This document shows, one piece after another, positions 1-8,088 of a stretch of DNA of 64,000 bases (the first letter of the stretch is position 1; every line of letters begins with the position of its first letter). The translations under genes and the position numbers were made by a program. Below the pieces are notes generated by a model. The model was not told the DNA's origin. It worked only from the letters and a program-made list of their open reading frames with translations, and did no database searches. Source of the DNA: Streptomyces cinnabarinus (GTDB lineage Bacteria > Actinomycetota > Actinomycetes > Streptomycetales > Streptomycetaceae); the NCBI RefSeq assembly GCF_027270315.1, contig NZ_CP114413.1, forward strand, positions 620,001 through 684,000, in the 5' to 3' direction.

Positions 1-1370
1 CAGTCGCCGCCGATCTCGGCTCCGCCGCCCGCGGGCCGGTAGAGCCCCGCGGTCTCGGCCGCCGGGGTGTCGGTGGTCGCCCGGGGCAGCAGGCTCTGCT
101 GGAGGGCGACGGCCGCGCGGTGCTCCCGGGTGTAGCGGCGGGCGTTGTCGATGGCGAGGGCGCCTCGGGAGGCGATCTGGGTCACCAGGTCGGTGTCCTC
201 CCGGGTGAACGGTTCCGGATCCTCCACCCGCCAGACCTGGAGGTCGCCGAGCATCGTCCCGCGCGCGTACAGCGGCGCGATCATCAGCGAGTGCCACGCG
301 TCGGGCAGCAGGGCGATGGCCGCCGACCGGTCGCCCAGGACGGCCAGGAGTTCGTCGCGGGTCATGACGATCGTCTTGCCGCGCTGGAGCGTGCGCAGGG
401 ACGGGTGATCGGGGAGCGGCGGGAGGGCGTCCCCCTTGCGGATCCGGCCCGGCCACTCCCCGGTGGCGGAACCCACGGCACGCAGATGCAGGTCCCCGCC
501 GCCGGACCGGTGCGCGGGTTCGTCGCCGGTCAGCACCGCCTCCGCCAGATCGACGATCCCCATGTCCCCGATGCCGGGCACGACCGTCTCGGCCAGTTCC
601 TGCGCGGTGCGCGCGACGTCCAGCGAGCCACCGACGCGGATCGCGGCCTCCCGGAGGAGGTCAAGGTTCGAACGGGCCCGCTGCGGCCCGGTCGCGTAGG
701 TGAAGAACGCGGCGACGCCCGTCGGGCGCCCGTCCTCGTCCTCCAGCCGCACGGCGGACATCCGCAGATGCCGCTCCCGGCCGGGGGCCAGCGGCGACCG
801 CATCCGCTTCTCGCCGCCGACCAGCGGGGCACCGGACTCCAGCACCTGGCGCAGCGAGGTCTCGATGTCGTCGGCGTCCTCCGGTACGAGGAAGTCCCGC
901 AGCCTGGCGCCGGGCGGTACCGGAGTGCCGTCGGGCACCACCGGAACGCCCTTGGTGTGCAGAAGGGCCAGGTCCGGGCCGTGCACGACGACGCCGATCG
1001 CGTCCTGGGAGAAGAGCGCGCGCAGCAGCGAGGCGCCCAGGTCCCGGTCGCCGAACCGCAGGTCCGGTGCGGCCACCACCAGCGACTCGGCGGATTCCGC
1101 CAGCCGGAAAGCCCGGTAGGCGACCTCGACGGTGCCGCCCTGGCGTCGGTTCAGCCGCACGCTGCCGCTCGTAGGCGGGCACGCCCCGCCGGACCCGTCG
1201 GCGAGCAGATGCCGCACCGGGTGCCCGCAGACCTCCGTCGCGTCGTACCCGAGCAGCTCCGCCGCCGCCCGGGACCACCGCACCACCGTGCCCTGTTCGT
1301 CCAGTACGGCGGTGACGAGGGCGTCGAAGGCGACCGAGCCGGGGCCGACGTCGTCGCTGGAACCGCTCAT
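1..1370 (-). CDS. PAS-PAS-GAF-SpoIIE (PP2C-type) protein phosphatase, C-terminus beyond the window
   Basis: About 456 residues are visible before the left edge. Two PAS-like segments (roughly residues 10-110 and 120-235) are followed by a GAF segment (about 245-410) and the linker LQQSLLP that typically opens a SpoIIE phosphatase domain. The frame runs off the window at AEIGGDW, the first metal-site motif of that domain, so most of the phosphatase is missing here. Such proteins in Streptomyces dephosphorylate anti-anti-sigma factors in response to a sensed signal; the signal here is unknown. The start is the ATG at 1368-1370. The same architecture recurs in the gene at 12958-15099. The family call is firm because of the paralogue; the substrate is not known. 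Confidence 0.82.
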   Translation of the reverse strand, partial: MSGSSDDVGPGSVAFDALVTAVLDEQGTVVRWSRAAAELLGYDATEVCGHPVRHLLADGSGGACPPTSGSVRLNRRQGGTVEVAYRAFRLAESAESLVVAAPDLRFGDRDLGASLLRALFSQDAIGVVVHGPDLALLHTKGVPVVPDGTPVPPGARLRDFLVPEDADDIETSLRQVLESGAPLVGGEKRMRSPLAPGRERHLRMSAVRLEDEDGRPTGVAAFFTYATGPQRARSNLDLLREAAIRVGGSLDVARTAQELAETVVPGIGDMGIVDLAEAVLTGDEPAHRSGGGDLHLRAVGSATGEWPGRIRKGDALPPLPDHPSLRTLQRGKTIVMTRDELLAVLGDRSAAIALLPDAWHSLMIAPLYARGTMLGDLQVWRVEDPEPFTREDTDLVTQIASRGALAIDNARRYTREHRAAVALQQSLLPRATTDTPAAETAGLYRPAGGGAEIGGD

Positions 1371-1550
1371 GGCACTCCTCGTTCGGCCGGGCACGTCGCG
1401 TGTGCTCCGCCGGGAGACAGTTCCCATTATCAACGGCAAGGCCCTCCGATGTGCTCCAGGAGCCTCCGCGCACGTGACCTTCCCCGTCCGAGGGCAGATA
1501 CTGCCGACAGCGGTCCGGAAGCTGTCTGCCCAGCTCACCAGGAGGTACCC

Positions 1551-2543
1551 ATGAGGATGCTCATCAACGTGCCGGAGACCGTCGTCGCGGACGCGCTGCG
1601 CGGTCTGGCGGCCGCCCACCCCGAGCTCACGGTGGACGTGGAGAACCGGGTGATCGTACGGCGGGACGCGCCCGTCGCCGGGAAGGTCGCCCTGGTCTCC
1701 GGCGGCGGTTCGGGGCACGAACCGCTGCACGGCGGTTTCGTGGGGCCCGGGATGCTCTCGGCGGCCTGTCCGGGCGAGGTGTTCACCTCTCCGGTACCGG
1801 ACCAGATGGTGCGTGCCGCGGCGGCCGTGGACAGCGGCGCGGGCGTGCTGTTCATCGTGAAGAACTACACCGGTGACGTGCTCAACTTCGACATGGCCGC
1901 CGAACTGGCCGAGGACGAGGGCATCCAGGTGGCGAAGGTCCTCGTCGACGACGATGTGGCGGTCACCGACAGTCTGTACACGGCCGGGCGCCGGGGCACG
2001 GGCGCGACCCTCTTCGTGGAGAAGATCGCGGGCGCGGCGGCCGACGAGGGCATGCCGCTGGAGCGGGTGGAGGCGATCGCCCGTCAGGTCAACGAGAACT
2101 CCCGCAGCTTCGGCGTGGCGCTCAGCGCGTGCACCACGTACGCGAAGGGCAGCCCCACCTTCGATCTGCCCTCCGGCGAACTGGAGTTGGGCATCGGCAT
2201 CCACGGCGAGCCCGGCCGTGAGCGGCGGGCCATGATGACCTCGGGCGAGATCGCCGACTTCGCGGTGAACGCGCTCCTGGAGGACAGGCTCCCGCGCAAT
2301 CCGGTGCTGGTCCTGGTCAACGGCATGGGCGCGACCCCGCTGTTGGAGCTGTACGGCTTCAACGCCGAGGTGCAGCGGGTACTCGGCGACCGTGGCGTGG
2401 CCGTCGCCCACACCCTCGTCGGCAACTACGTCACCTCGCTCGACATGGCCGGCGCCTCGGTCACCCTGTGCGAGATCGACGAGGAGCTGCTGCGCCTGTG
2501 GAACGCGCCGGTGCGGACGGCCGGGCTGCGCTGGGGCGTGTGA
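1551..2543 (+). CDS. dhaK: Dihydroxyacetone kinase subunit DhaK
   Basis: DhaK binds dihydroxyacetone covalently through a histidine; with DhaL and DhaM it makes dihydroxyacetone phosphate in the cytoplasm. The 330-residue length fits the family. The glycine-rich SGGGSGHEPLHGG is at residues 50-62, the KNYTGD loop near 104, and the hemiaminal-forming histidine in GIGIHGEPG is at about residue 218. The ATG at 1551 is chosen because a strong AGGAGGT lies at 1540-1546; the same frame is open far upstream but that part is antisense to the phosphatase. It is first in a dhaK-dhaL-dhaM operon. Confidence 0.95.
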   Translation: MRMLINVPETVVADALRGLAAAHPELTVDVENRVIVRRDAPVAGKVALVSGGGSGHEPLHGGFVGPGMLSAACPGEVFTSPVPDQMVRAAAAVDSGAGVLFIVKNYTGDVLNFDMAAELAEDEGIQVAKVLVDDDVAVTDSLYTAGRRGTGATLFVEKIAGAAADEGMPLERVEAIARQVNENSRSFGVALSACTTYAKGSPTFDLPSGELELGIGIHGEPGRERRAMMTSGEIADFAVNALLEDRLPRNPVLVLVNGMGATPLLELYGFNAEVQRVLGDRGVAVAHTLVGNYVTSLDMAGASVTLCEIDEELLRLWNAPVRTAGLRWGV

Positions 2544-2590
2544 GCGGGCGGCGCCCGGGTGTCAACGTACCTACCACGCAAGGAGATTCC

Positions 2591-3190
2591 GTGCTCGACG
2601 CCGACTTCTTCCGCCGTTGGATGACCGTGACCGCCGCGTCCGTGGAACGTGAGGCGGACCGGCTCACCGCCCTCGACTCGCCGATCGGGGACGCCGACCA
2701 CGGCAGTAACCTGCTGCGCGGCTTCCGTGCCGTGAGCGCCGTCCTGGACAAGGAGCCGCCGGACACTCCCGGAGCGGTTCTCGTGCTGTCCGGACGTCAG
2801 TTGATCTCGACGGTGGGCGGCGCCTCGGGACCGCTGTACGGGACGCTGCTGCGGCGTACCGGCAAGGCGCTCGGGGAGGCCGCCGAGGTCGACGAGGCGC
2901 GGTTCGCGACGGCGTTCCGTACCGGGGTGGAGGCGGTGATGACGCTGGGCGGCGCGGCGCCGGGCGACAAGACCATGATCGACGCGCTGTTGCCGGCCGT
3001 GGACGCGCTCGACGCGGGTTTCGGCGCGGCGCGGGCCGCCGCGGAGGAGGGAGCGCTGGCCACGACGCCGCTCCAGGCGCGCAAGGGGCGGGCGAGCTAT
3101 CTCGGCGAGCGCAGCATCGGGCACCAGGATCCGGGGGCGACCTCGGCGGCCCTGCTCATCGCGGCACTGGCGGAGGCGAACGGTGAGTGA
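2591..3190 (+). CDS. dhaL: Dihydroxyacetone kinase ADP-binding subunit DhaL
   Basis: DhaL carries a tightly bound ADP that is re-phosphorylated by DhaM and passes the phosphate to dihydroxyacetone on DhaK. The 199-residue protein has the Mg-ADP motifs GDADHG (about residues 33-38), GGASGPLYG, GDKTMIDAL and the C-terminal KGRASYLGERSIGHQDPGA. The GTG at 2591 is chosen for the AAGGAG at 2580-2585, 5 nt upstream; earlier in-frame starts would run back into dhaK. The gene starts 47 nt after dhaK and its end overlaps the start of dhaM by 8 bp. Confidence 0.94.
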   Translation: MLDADFFRRWMTVTAASVEREADRLTALDSPIGDADHGSNLLRGFRAVSAVLDKEPPDTPGAVLVLSGRQLISTVGGASGPLYGTLLRRTGKALGEAAEVDEARFATAFRTGVEAVMTLGGAAPGDKTMIDALLPAVDALDAGFGAARAAAEEGALATTPLQARKGRASYLGERSIGHQDPGATSAALLIAALAEANGE

Positions 3191-3593
3191 CGACAAGCCG
3201 GTCGGGATCGTGCTGGTGTCGCACAGCGCCCAGGTGGCCGACTCGGTCGCCGAGCTGGCCAAGAGCCTTGCGGGCGGCGGGGCTTCGGTGCCGGTGGCGG
3301 CGGCGGGCGGCACCGAGGGCGGCGGCGTCGGCACCAGCTCCGAGCTGATCGCCGCCGCCGCGGCGGCCGTCGACCGGGGCGCCGGGGTGGCCGTCCTCAC
3401 CGACCTGGGCAGCGCGGTCCTCACCGTGAAGGCCCTGCTGGCCGAGGGCGACGAACTCCCCGACAACACCCGCCTGCTGGACGCCCCCTTCGTCGAGGGC
3501 GCGGTGGCCGCGGTCGTCACGGCGTCAACCGGAGCCGACCTCGCGGCTGTTGAGGCGGCGGCGATGGAGGCCTACACCTACCGCAAGGTCTAG
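3183..3593 (+). CDS. dhaM: PTS-dependent dihydroxyacetone kinase phosphotransferase subunit DhaM
   Basis: This 136-residue protein is a single EIIA-mannose-like domain: the phosphorylatable histidine sits in VLVSHSAQVADS near the N-terminus and the LTDLGSAVLTVKALL segment matches the family. It lacks the HPr and EI-like domains fused to E. coli DhaM, so it should receive phosphate from the general PTS HPr, as expected for Gram-positive DhaM. The GTG start at 3183 overlaps the end of dhaL, implying translational coupling. Its stop codon overlaps by 4 bp that of the convergent TetR gene (3590-3593), leaving no room for a separate terminator. Confidence 0.93.
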   Translation: MSDDKPVGIVLVSHSAQVADSVAELAKSLAGGGASVPVAAAGGTEGGGVGTSSELIAAAAAAVDRGAGVAVLTDLGSAVLTVKALLAEGDELPDNTRLLDAPFVEGAVAAVVTASTGADLAAVEAAAMEAYTYRKV

Positions 3594-4228
3594 GCGAGCC
3601 CCCGCGCCACCACCTCCAGGGCCGTGCGCAGCGCGCTCTGCAGTCCGGCCCTCGTTGCCGTCGCGTCGGGGGCCGGGTCGGTGGTGTGCCAGGCGTGGTG
3701 CTCGACCGCCGCGCGCAGGGCCGCGTTGAACATGGCGGCCTCGATCACCGGCCGCAGGTCGTCGACGGGGAGTCCGGCACGTTCGGCGAGGGCGCGGGCG
3801 AAGGCCGGTTCGGCTTCGTCGTAGGTCTGGAGCCAGACGGCGCGCAGGCCGGGTTCGGTGCGGGTGAGGCGGACCAGTGCGTCGACCGTGGTGTGCTCGG
3901 GGCCCTGGGCGGGACCGTGGTCGGCCAGGAGGCCGTCGTCGAAGATCTCTTCGAGGGGCTCGCCCGGCCGCCAGTGGCGCAGGCACTCGGCGATCACGTC
4001 GATGCCCGCCGAGAACAGCGGCTGCACGCAGCTCTCCTTGCTCGGGAAGTAGCGCCACACGGTCCGCGCCGAGACGCCGACCGCCTGCCCGATCTGCTCG
4101 CCCGTAGTCGCCGTCACGCCCTGCTCGACGAACAGGTCGACCGCGGCCCGGGCGATCTCCAGCCGGATCTCGGCCTTGCGCTGCTCGGTCAGCGGCGGTC
4201 GGCCCGTGCGGGGGCGGGCTGCGGTCAT
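3590..4228 (-). CDS. TetR/AcrR-family transcriptional regulator
   Basis: A 212-residue regulator with an N-terminal TetR helix-turn-helix; EQIGQAVGVSARTVWRYFPSKE is the recognition region (split here: EQIGQAVGVSA then RTVWRYFPSKE). The C-terminal ligand domain is of the MftR/TetR_C type by general look, not by firm match. The ATG at 4226-4228 is chosen because GGAGG lies 5 nt upstream; GTG/ATG codons at 4268-4273 in the same frame have no such site. It is divergent from the SDR gene at 4388, and the intergenic inverted repeat at 4303-4333 is the obvious operator for auto- and cross-repression. Confidence 0.88.
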   Translation of the reverse strand: MTAARPRTGRPPLTEQRKAEIRLEIARAAVDLFVEQGVTATTGEQIGQAVGVSARTVWRYFPSKESCVQPLFSAGIDVIAECLRHWRPGEPLEEIFDDGLLADHGPAQGPEHTTVDALVRLTRTEPGLRAVWLQTYDEAEPAFARALAERAGLPVDDLRPVIEAAMFNAALRAAVEHHAWHTTDPAPDATATRAGLQSALRTALEVVARGLA

Positions 4229-4302
4229 CTCGTCCTCCGGTCCGGTGATCGCTCTTCCGGAATTCTCCATCACACCCGCGACCGGACGGTCACCTCCGCG
4301 AC

Positions 4303-4333
4303 CGACTTTATGTCACTCACAGACATTAAGTCG
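4303..4333. promoter_or_regulatory. Inverted repeat, probable TetR operator between the regulator and the SDR gene
   Basis: CGACTTTATGTC (4303-4314) and GACATTAAGTCG (4322-4333) form 12-bp arms with one mismatch around a 7-bp centre. It is AT-rich against the GC-rich background and sits in the divergent gap, just upstream of a TAGAGT that could be the -10 of the SDR promoter. A second short repeat, GTCGCT/AGCGAC, overlaps its right edge (4330-4347). Binding by the adjacent TetR protein is inferred from position and symmetry. Confidence 0.72.
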
Positions 4334-4387
4334 CTAGAGTGAGCGACCCAGGGCACTCGGCCCTGGCACACGTGTGAGGAGCGGTTC

Positions 4388-5149
4388 ATGGCCGACGGAC
4401 TCGACGGACGCGGCGTCATCGTCACCGGAGCGGGCTCGGGCATCGGCCGGGCGACCGCGCTGACCTTCGCCGCCCAGGGCGACCGGGTGGTGGCGGCGGA
4501 CCTCAACGCCGAGGGCGTGCGGGCCGTGGTCGAGGAGATCAAGGAGGCGGGCGGCATAGCGGTCGCGGTCACCGGCGATCTGAGCGAGCAGTCGGTCGTC
4601 GACGCGGTCGTGGCCACCGCCGTGGAGCGCTTCGGCGGCGTGGACGTGCTGGTCAACAACGCCGGGATCATGGACCGGATGTCGGCGCTCGCGGATGTGA
4701 GCGACGCGGAGTGGGAGCGGGTCATACGGGTCAACCTCACCGCCCCCTTCCGGCTCACCCGGGCCGTACTGCCGCACATGCTGGCCGCGGGCAAGGGCGT
4801 GATCGTCAACACCGCCTCCGAGGCCGGTCTCCGGGGCAGCGCCGCGGGCGCCGCGTACACCGCCTCCAAGCACGGCATCGTGGGCCTGACGAAGAACCTC
4901 GCGGTGATGTACCGAGGGCAGGGCATCCGCGCCAACGCCATCGCGCCCGGCGGCACCCTGACCGGCATCGTCGTCGACGCCGAGCAGGGCGCGCACGGTC
5001 CGACGGCGCTCGGCCCGCACTTCGTCAACGTCGGCCGGCTGGCCCAGCCGGAGGAGCAGGCCGCGGCCATCGTGTTCCTGGCCTCGGACGCGGCGAGCAA
5101 CGTCAACGGTGTGGTACTGCCGGTGGACGACGGCTGGTCGGCGGTCTGA
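4388..5149 (+). CDS. Short-chain dehydrogenase/reductase (SDR, classical)
   Basis: A 253-residue NAD(P)-dependent oxidoreductase. The dinucleotide-binding motif TGAGSGIG is at residues 13-20, NNAG at 90-93, and the catalytic Ser-Tyr-Lys triad falls at about S144, Y157 and K161 (YTASK). D38 after the second strand (AADL) suggests NAD(H) preference. The start has GAGGAGCGG just upstream. The gene is divergent from a TetR regulator with a shared operator, so the substrate or product is probably an inducer. The substrate cannot be read from sequence. Confidence 0.92.
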   Translation: MADGLDGRGVIVTGAGSGIGRATALTFAAQGDRVVAADLNAEGVRAVVEEIKEAGGIAVAVTGDLSEQSVVDAVVATAVERFGGVDVLVNNAGIMDRMSALADVSDAEWERVIRVNLTAPFRLTRAVLPHMLAAGKGVIVNTASEAGLRGSAAGAAYTASKHGIVGLTKNLAVMYRGQGIRANAIAPGGTLTGIVVDAEQGAHGPTALGPHFVNVGRLAQPEEQAAAIVFLASDAASNVNGVVLPVDDGWSAV

Positions 5150-5164
5150 CCGGGACGCGGGCTC

Positions 5165-5860
5165 TCAGCGGGAGCTCAGGAGCTTGCGGGCCAGCCGCTC
5201 CCCCATCACGCCCGCGGCCTCGGTGTCCTCGATCGGCTCCACCCGGGTGTCCTTGAAGACGATGTAGGTGACGCCGGAGTCGGTGCCGCCGCCGTGCGGG
5301 TCGGGATGGATCCCGAGTTCCTCGGCGGCGGCGTAGGAGGCCTCGCCGATGATGTCGTGCGGGCCCACGTCACCGACGACCGCGTACCGCACCCGGTCCT
5401 CGTGGACCAGGGCGACCACCGAGCCGCCGCGGATGCCGTGGTCCCGGTAGTCCCACAGGCCGCTCGGAGCGGGCACGACGACATACGGGAGGCGTTCGGC
5501 GTCCAGATAGCCGCCGTCGGACTGCTGGAAGGCAGTGGCGTCGCTGAAGTACGGGTCAGTGCGGCTGTTGCAGCGGGGGCCCGGCCGCCCGTCGCAGTCG
5601 ATGTCCAGGTCCGCCTTCCAGTAGACGGCGTCCCGGGTGCCGCAGACCGGGATCGTCGCCGCCTCGCCGCTGTCGGTGCGAAAGCGCCCGCGGGAGATCT
5701 GGGGGCAATCGCGCACCCTGGCAAGGAGGTCGGCGGCGCGGACGTCGCCCAGGGGCCGGACCGCGGGCCACTCCCCGTACTGCGGCTCGGCGGTGGGCAG
5801 CGCGGTCGGGGCGAGCAGGACGGCGCTTGCCGCGACCAGCGTGAGCGAGCGGACACGCAC
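5165..5860 (-). CDS. Secreted chitosanase, glycoside hydrolase family 75
   Basis: A 231-residue protein with an N-terminal signal peptide (VRVRSLTLVAASAVLLAP) and a GH75-like domain: AVYWKADLDIDCDG, RTDPYFSDATAFQ, the YAVVGDVGP segment, IIGEASYAAAEELGI and GVTYIVF are the family's landmarks. GH75 enzymes are extracellular endo-chitosanases acting by inversion; the Asp and Glu in the DIDCDG and GEAS segments are the likely catalytic pair. The GTG at 5860 is chosen because it starts at the signal peptide with a GAGAGG about 9 nt upstream. It is divergent from the FN3 lipoprotein gene across a 411-bp structured gap with a DasR-like site. Confidence 0.85.
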   Translation of the reverse strand: MRVRSLTLVAASAVLLAPTALPTAEPQYGEWPAVRPLGDVRAADLLARVRDCPQISRGRFRTDSGEAATIPVCGTRDAVYWKADLDIDCDGRPGPRCNSRTDPYFSDATAFQQSDGGYLDAERLPYVVVPAPSGLWDYRDHGIRGGSVVALVHEDRVRYAVVGDVGPHDIIGEASYAAAEELGIHPDPHGGGTDSGVTYIVFKDTRVEPIEDTEAAGVMGERLARKLLSSR

Positions 5861-5977
5861 GATGAGGGACCCTCTCGACGGGGGCACTGACGGACACTCA
5901 GCCCAATCTGGTGTCTGGTCGATCATGCGGCCACCGTTCGGGGGCCAGACGGTGCACACACCCGCAGTACGGCGGCG

Positions 5978-6017
5978 CGGCTCCGAACTTCCGGCAGCGG
6001 CCGGGAGTTCGGAGCCG
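5978..6017. repeat. Long perfect hairpin upstream of the chitosanase gene
   Basis: CGGCTCCGAACTTCCGGC (5978-5995) pairs with GCCGGGAGTTCGGAGCCG (6000-6017): an 18-bp stem with one G-U type position and a 4-nt loop. It lies upstream of both divergent genes, so it is not an ordinary terminator for either. Its GAACTcCC core recurs in the repeat at 6091-6117, which suggests a protein-binding motif or a leader structure. Confidence 0.7.
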
Positions 6018-6033
6018 GTGTCGGCCCGTTCTC

Positions 6034-6051
6034 CCGGCCGCGCACGGCCGG
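6034..6051. repeat. Short GC-rich inverted repeat
   Basis: CCGGCCG (6034-6040) and CGGCCGG (6045-6051) form a 7-bp stem with a 4-nt loop, 16 bp to the right of the long hairpin. It may fold with it into a larger structure; by itself it could be chance in such GC-rich DNA. Confidence 0.4.
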
Positions 6052-6090
6052 CGCGGGATCAGCGACGACAGCGGTCCGCGCCACCGGCTC

Positions 6091-6117
6091 GAACTCCCAC
6101 ACCCTCATGGGGAGTTC
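6091..6117. repeat. GAACTCCC ... GGGAGTTC inverted repeat
   Basis: GAACTCCC (6091-6098) and GGGAGTTC (6110-6117) are exact inverted half-sites 11 bp apart. The same half-site forms the core of the 18-bp hairpin at 5978-6017, so four copies of one motif occur within 140 bp. That spacing and repetition look like an operator pair for an unidentified regulator. Confidence 0.5.
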
Positions 6118-6201
6118 AGCCGTGAGGGGGTCAGCATACGTAACGCGCGGGAACGGTCACCAACGACCGCCCTCTTGATGTGATCGCGTCACCCGCGTCA
6201 T

Positions 6202-6217
6202 ATTGGTCCGGACCATT
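6202..6217. promoter_or_regulatory. DasR-like operator (dre-like palindrome)
   Basis: ATTGGTCCGGACCATT has a perfect 12-bp palindromic core (TGGTCCGGACCA). It differs from the published Streptomyces DasR consensus core TGGTCTAGACCA only at the two central bases. DasR controls chitin and N-acetylglucosamine use, which fits the flanking chitosanase. Binding is inferred. Confidence 0.55.
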
Positions 6218-6271
6218 GCCGCGCCGGTGGGGTGGACTCCGCCGCGGCGCCCTCTCCCGGGAGGCCGACCC

Positions 6272-7264
6272 GTGCGACGCGTTCCCGTACCCCGCCCGTA
6301 CCGGCTCGCCGTGCTCTGCGGCGCGCTCGCCCTCGTCGCGTCCTGCGGCTGGCAGGGCCAGGCCGACGAGGGCCCGCTGCCCGGCATACCGCGGGGCGTC
6401 ACCGCCGAGGCGGGCAGCGCGACCAGCGTCCATGTGATGTGGAACGCGGTGACGGGCCCCGACATCGCCGGCTACGAGGTGTACCGCGGCACCACCAAGG
6501 TCAAGGACGTCCCAGGCGCCGAGCACATGGTGGACGTCATCAGGCTCCGCCCCTCCACGACCTACGTCTTCACCGTGCGGGCCCGCGACACCGACGGCCG
6601 CCTCGGGCCGCCCAGCCAGGAGGTCCGCGCCACGACTCCCGCGGCGGGCCCGGAGGACCGGTCCGCCCCGACCGCACCCGGCGCCGCACAAGGGCGCGCG
6701 GTCGGCAGCCGGTCGGTGCAGTTGTCCTGGTCCGCGGCGAAGGACGACCGGGGTGTGGTGTCGTACGACATCCATCAGGGCGGTACGAAGATCCACAGTG
6801 TGGGCGGGAACCAGACGGCGACCGTGGTCACGGGGCTGCGGCCGGGGACCCGTTACTCCTTCACGGTCCGGGCGCGGGACGCCGCCGACAACGTCTCGCC
6901 CGCCGGGGCCCCGGTCCGGCTCACCACTCCGGGCACCGACGACGGCCGCGGCACGGCACCCACCGACTTCCGTGCCACGACCCACCGCGATGCCACGGAC
7001 GGGGCCTACTACATCGACCTGCGCTGGGTCCCGCCGCGCGCGGACGGCGTGGTCACGGAGTACCAGGTCCACCTCGACGGAAAGGCCGCCACCTCGGTCG
7101 TCTACGGCGGTGACGCGCCGCGCGAGCGGGCCACGTACAGCTTCTACGCGGGCACCGAGGCGGGCGTGCGGCACCGGGTGCGGCTGCGCGCCCTGCTGCC
7201 CGACGGGACCTGGGGCGGGTTCTCCGCGGAGCGGACGGTCACGACGGGCGACGCGGGCAGGTGA
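6272..7264 (+). CDS. Fibronectin type III domain lipoprotein
   Basis: A 330-residue exported protein. The N-terminus RRVPVPRPYRLAVLCGAL then ALVASC is a lipoprotein signal with a lipobox ending at Cys. Three FN3-like segments follow: about residues 37-125 (VTAEAGSATSVHVMWNAV ... YVFTVRARD), 135-220 (GSRSVQLSWSAAKD ... TVRARDAADNVSP), and a more divergent third one (YIDLRWVPPRADGVVTEYQV). FN3 repeats of this kind are usually accessory modules of carbohydrate-acting enzymes, but no catalytic domain is present. The GTG at 6272 is chosen over a TTG at 6203 because GGGAGG precedes it and the signal peptide then starts correctly. Confidence 0.82.
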   Translation: MRRVPVPRPYRLAVLCGALALVASCGWQGQADEGPLPGIPRGVTAEAGSATSVHVMWNAVTGPDIAGYEVYRGTTKVKDVPGAEHMVDVIRLRPSTTYVFTVRARDTDGRLGPPSQEVRATTPAAGPEDRSAPTAPGAAQGRAVGSRSVQLSWSAAKDDRGVVSYDIHQGGTKIHSVGGNQTATVVTGLRPGTRYSFTVRARDAADNVSPAGAPVRLTTPGTDDGRGTAPTDFRATTHRDATDGAYYIDLRWVPPRADGVVTEYQVHLDGKAATSVVYGGDAPRERATYSFYAGTEAGVRHRVRLRALLPDGTWGGFSAERTVTTGDAGR

Positions 7265-7439
7265 GACGGGCACGGCCACCGGAGTGGGCCGGACGTGGGA
7301 ATCGTTCACCTGCCCGGGGGCGGTCCGGGTGCGGGACGGGCCCGGGGGACGTTGGCTGCCCCTGAGGCAGCACGGCCTTTCCCGACCCTCGGCGGCGCAA
7401 GGGACGTACCGCCGACCGTGCCGCCGGAGGGCAGTCCAC

Positions 7440-7985
7440 ATGCGCAACTCATCGCCACTCCTCCGCTCGGGGCTGACCGTGGCGGCCGTCGCCGCGCTTC
7501 CGCTCGCCCTGACCGCCCAGGCCGCCTCCGCGCAGTCCGGGATCTCGGTGAGCACCAGCGGCTCCACGGTCTCGGTCACCACCAGCGCGTGCAGCCAGAC
7601 CAGCTCCAACGGCAGTTGGGGCACCGCCTCACTGCTCACCAGCAGCCAGACGAGCTTCGCCCAGGGCCGCCAGGTGGCTTTGGCGGGCACGACCAGCCAG
7701 CAGTCCGCCGCCTGGACCAACGTCAGCCCGGGCACATACACCGTCATCGTGCAGTGTGCGTTCAACAACCAGACCGCGGGCACTCAGGCCGTCGTCGTCT
7801 CCGCGGCCGCCACGCCCACCGTCTCCGCCACGGCCTCGCCCTCACGCGGTGTCATGGGCGGCATCGGCGGCGCCGCCAAGGACTACGGCACGCTGACGCT
7901 CGCCGCGGGCGGCGGTCTGCTGCTGGCCGGTGCCGGGGCCACGGTGTGGTTCCTGCGCCGCCGTTCGAAGCCGTACCGCCTCTGA
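7440..7985 (+). CDS. Secreted/membrane-anchored surface protein, function unknown
   Basis: This 181-residue protein has a clear signal peptide (residues 1-31, LALTAQAASA cleavage region), a Ser/Thr-rich extracellular part of about 110 residues with two cysteines likely to form a disulfide, an Ala/Thr/Ser linker, and a C-terminal membrane helix followed by the basic tail RRRSKPYRL. There is no LPXTG motif, so it is anchored by the helix rather than by sortase. This layout is common among Streptomyces surface proteins. The ATG at 7440 has GGAGGG about 9 nt upstream. I do not recognise a family. Confidence 0.75.
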   Translation: MRNSSPLLRSGLTVAAVAALPLALTAQAASAQSGISVSTSGSTVSVTTSACSQTSSNGSWGTASLLTSSQTSFAQGRQVALAGTTSQQSAAWTNVSPGTYTVIVQCAFNNQTAGTQAVVVSAAATPTVSATASPSRGVMGGIGGAAKDYGTLTLAAGGGLLLAGAGATVWFLRRRSKPYRL

Positions 7986-8088
7986 CGAGGGCCACCGGCC
8001 GCCGATTGGCACTCGACCCCGCCCGGGCGAGATGGGAAGACTGGCTGATCCCATGCCGTCATCCCATGCCGTCCTCGCGGGAGTCGAG

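Larger units (their letters stand above)
5861..6271. promoter_or_regulatory. Gene-free divergent region between chitosanase and FN3 lipoprotein genes
   Basis: This 411-bp gap has no convincing gene. It holds at least three inverted repeats (5978-6017, 6034-6051 and 6091-6117) and a DasR-like palindrome (6202-6217). It must contain both divergent promoters, but I could not fix -35/-10 boxes with confidence. The left part (5861-5977) shows nothing distinctive. Confidence 0.6.

Noticed and set aside
120..1550. Open frame running into dhaK from upstream
   Set aside because: It is antisense to the PAS/GAF phosphatase, whose protein sequence is clearly meaningful; DhaK starts at its own ribosome-binding site at 1540-1546.
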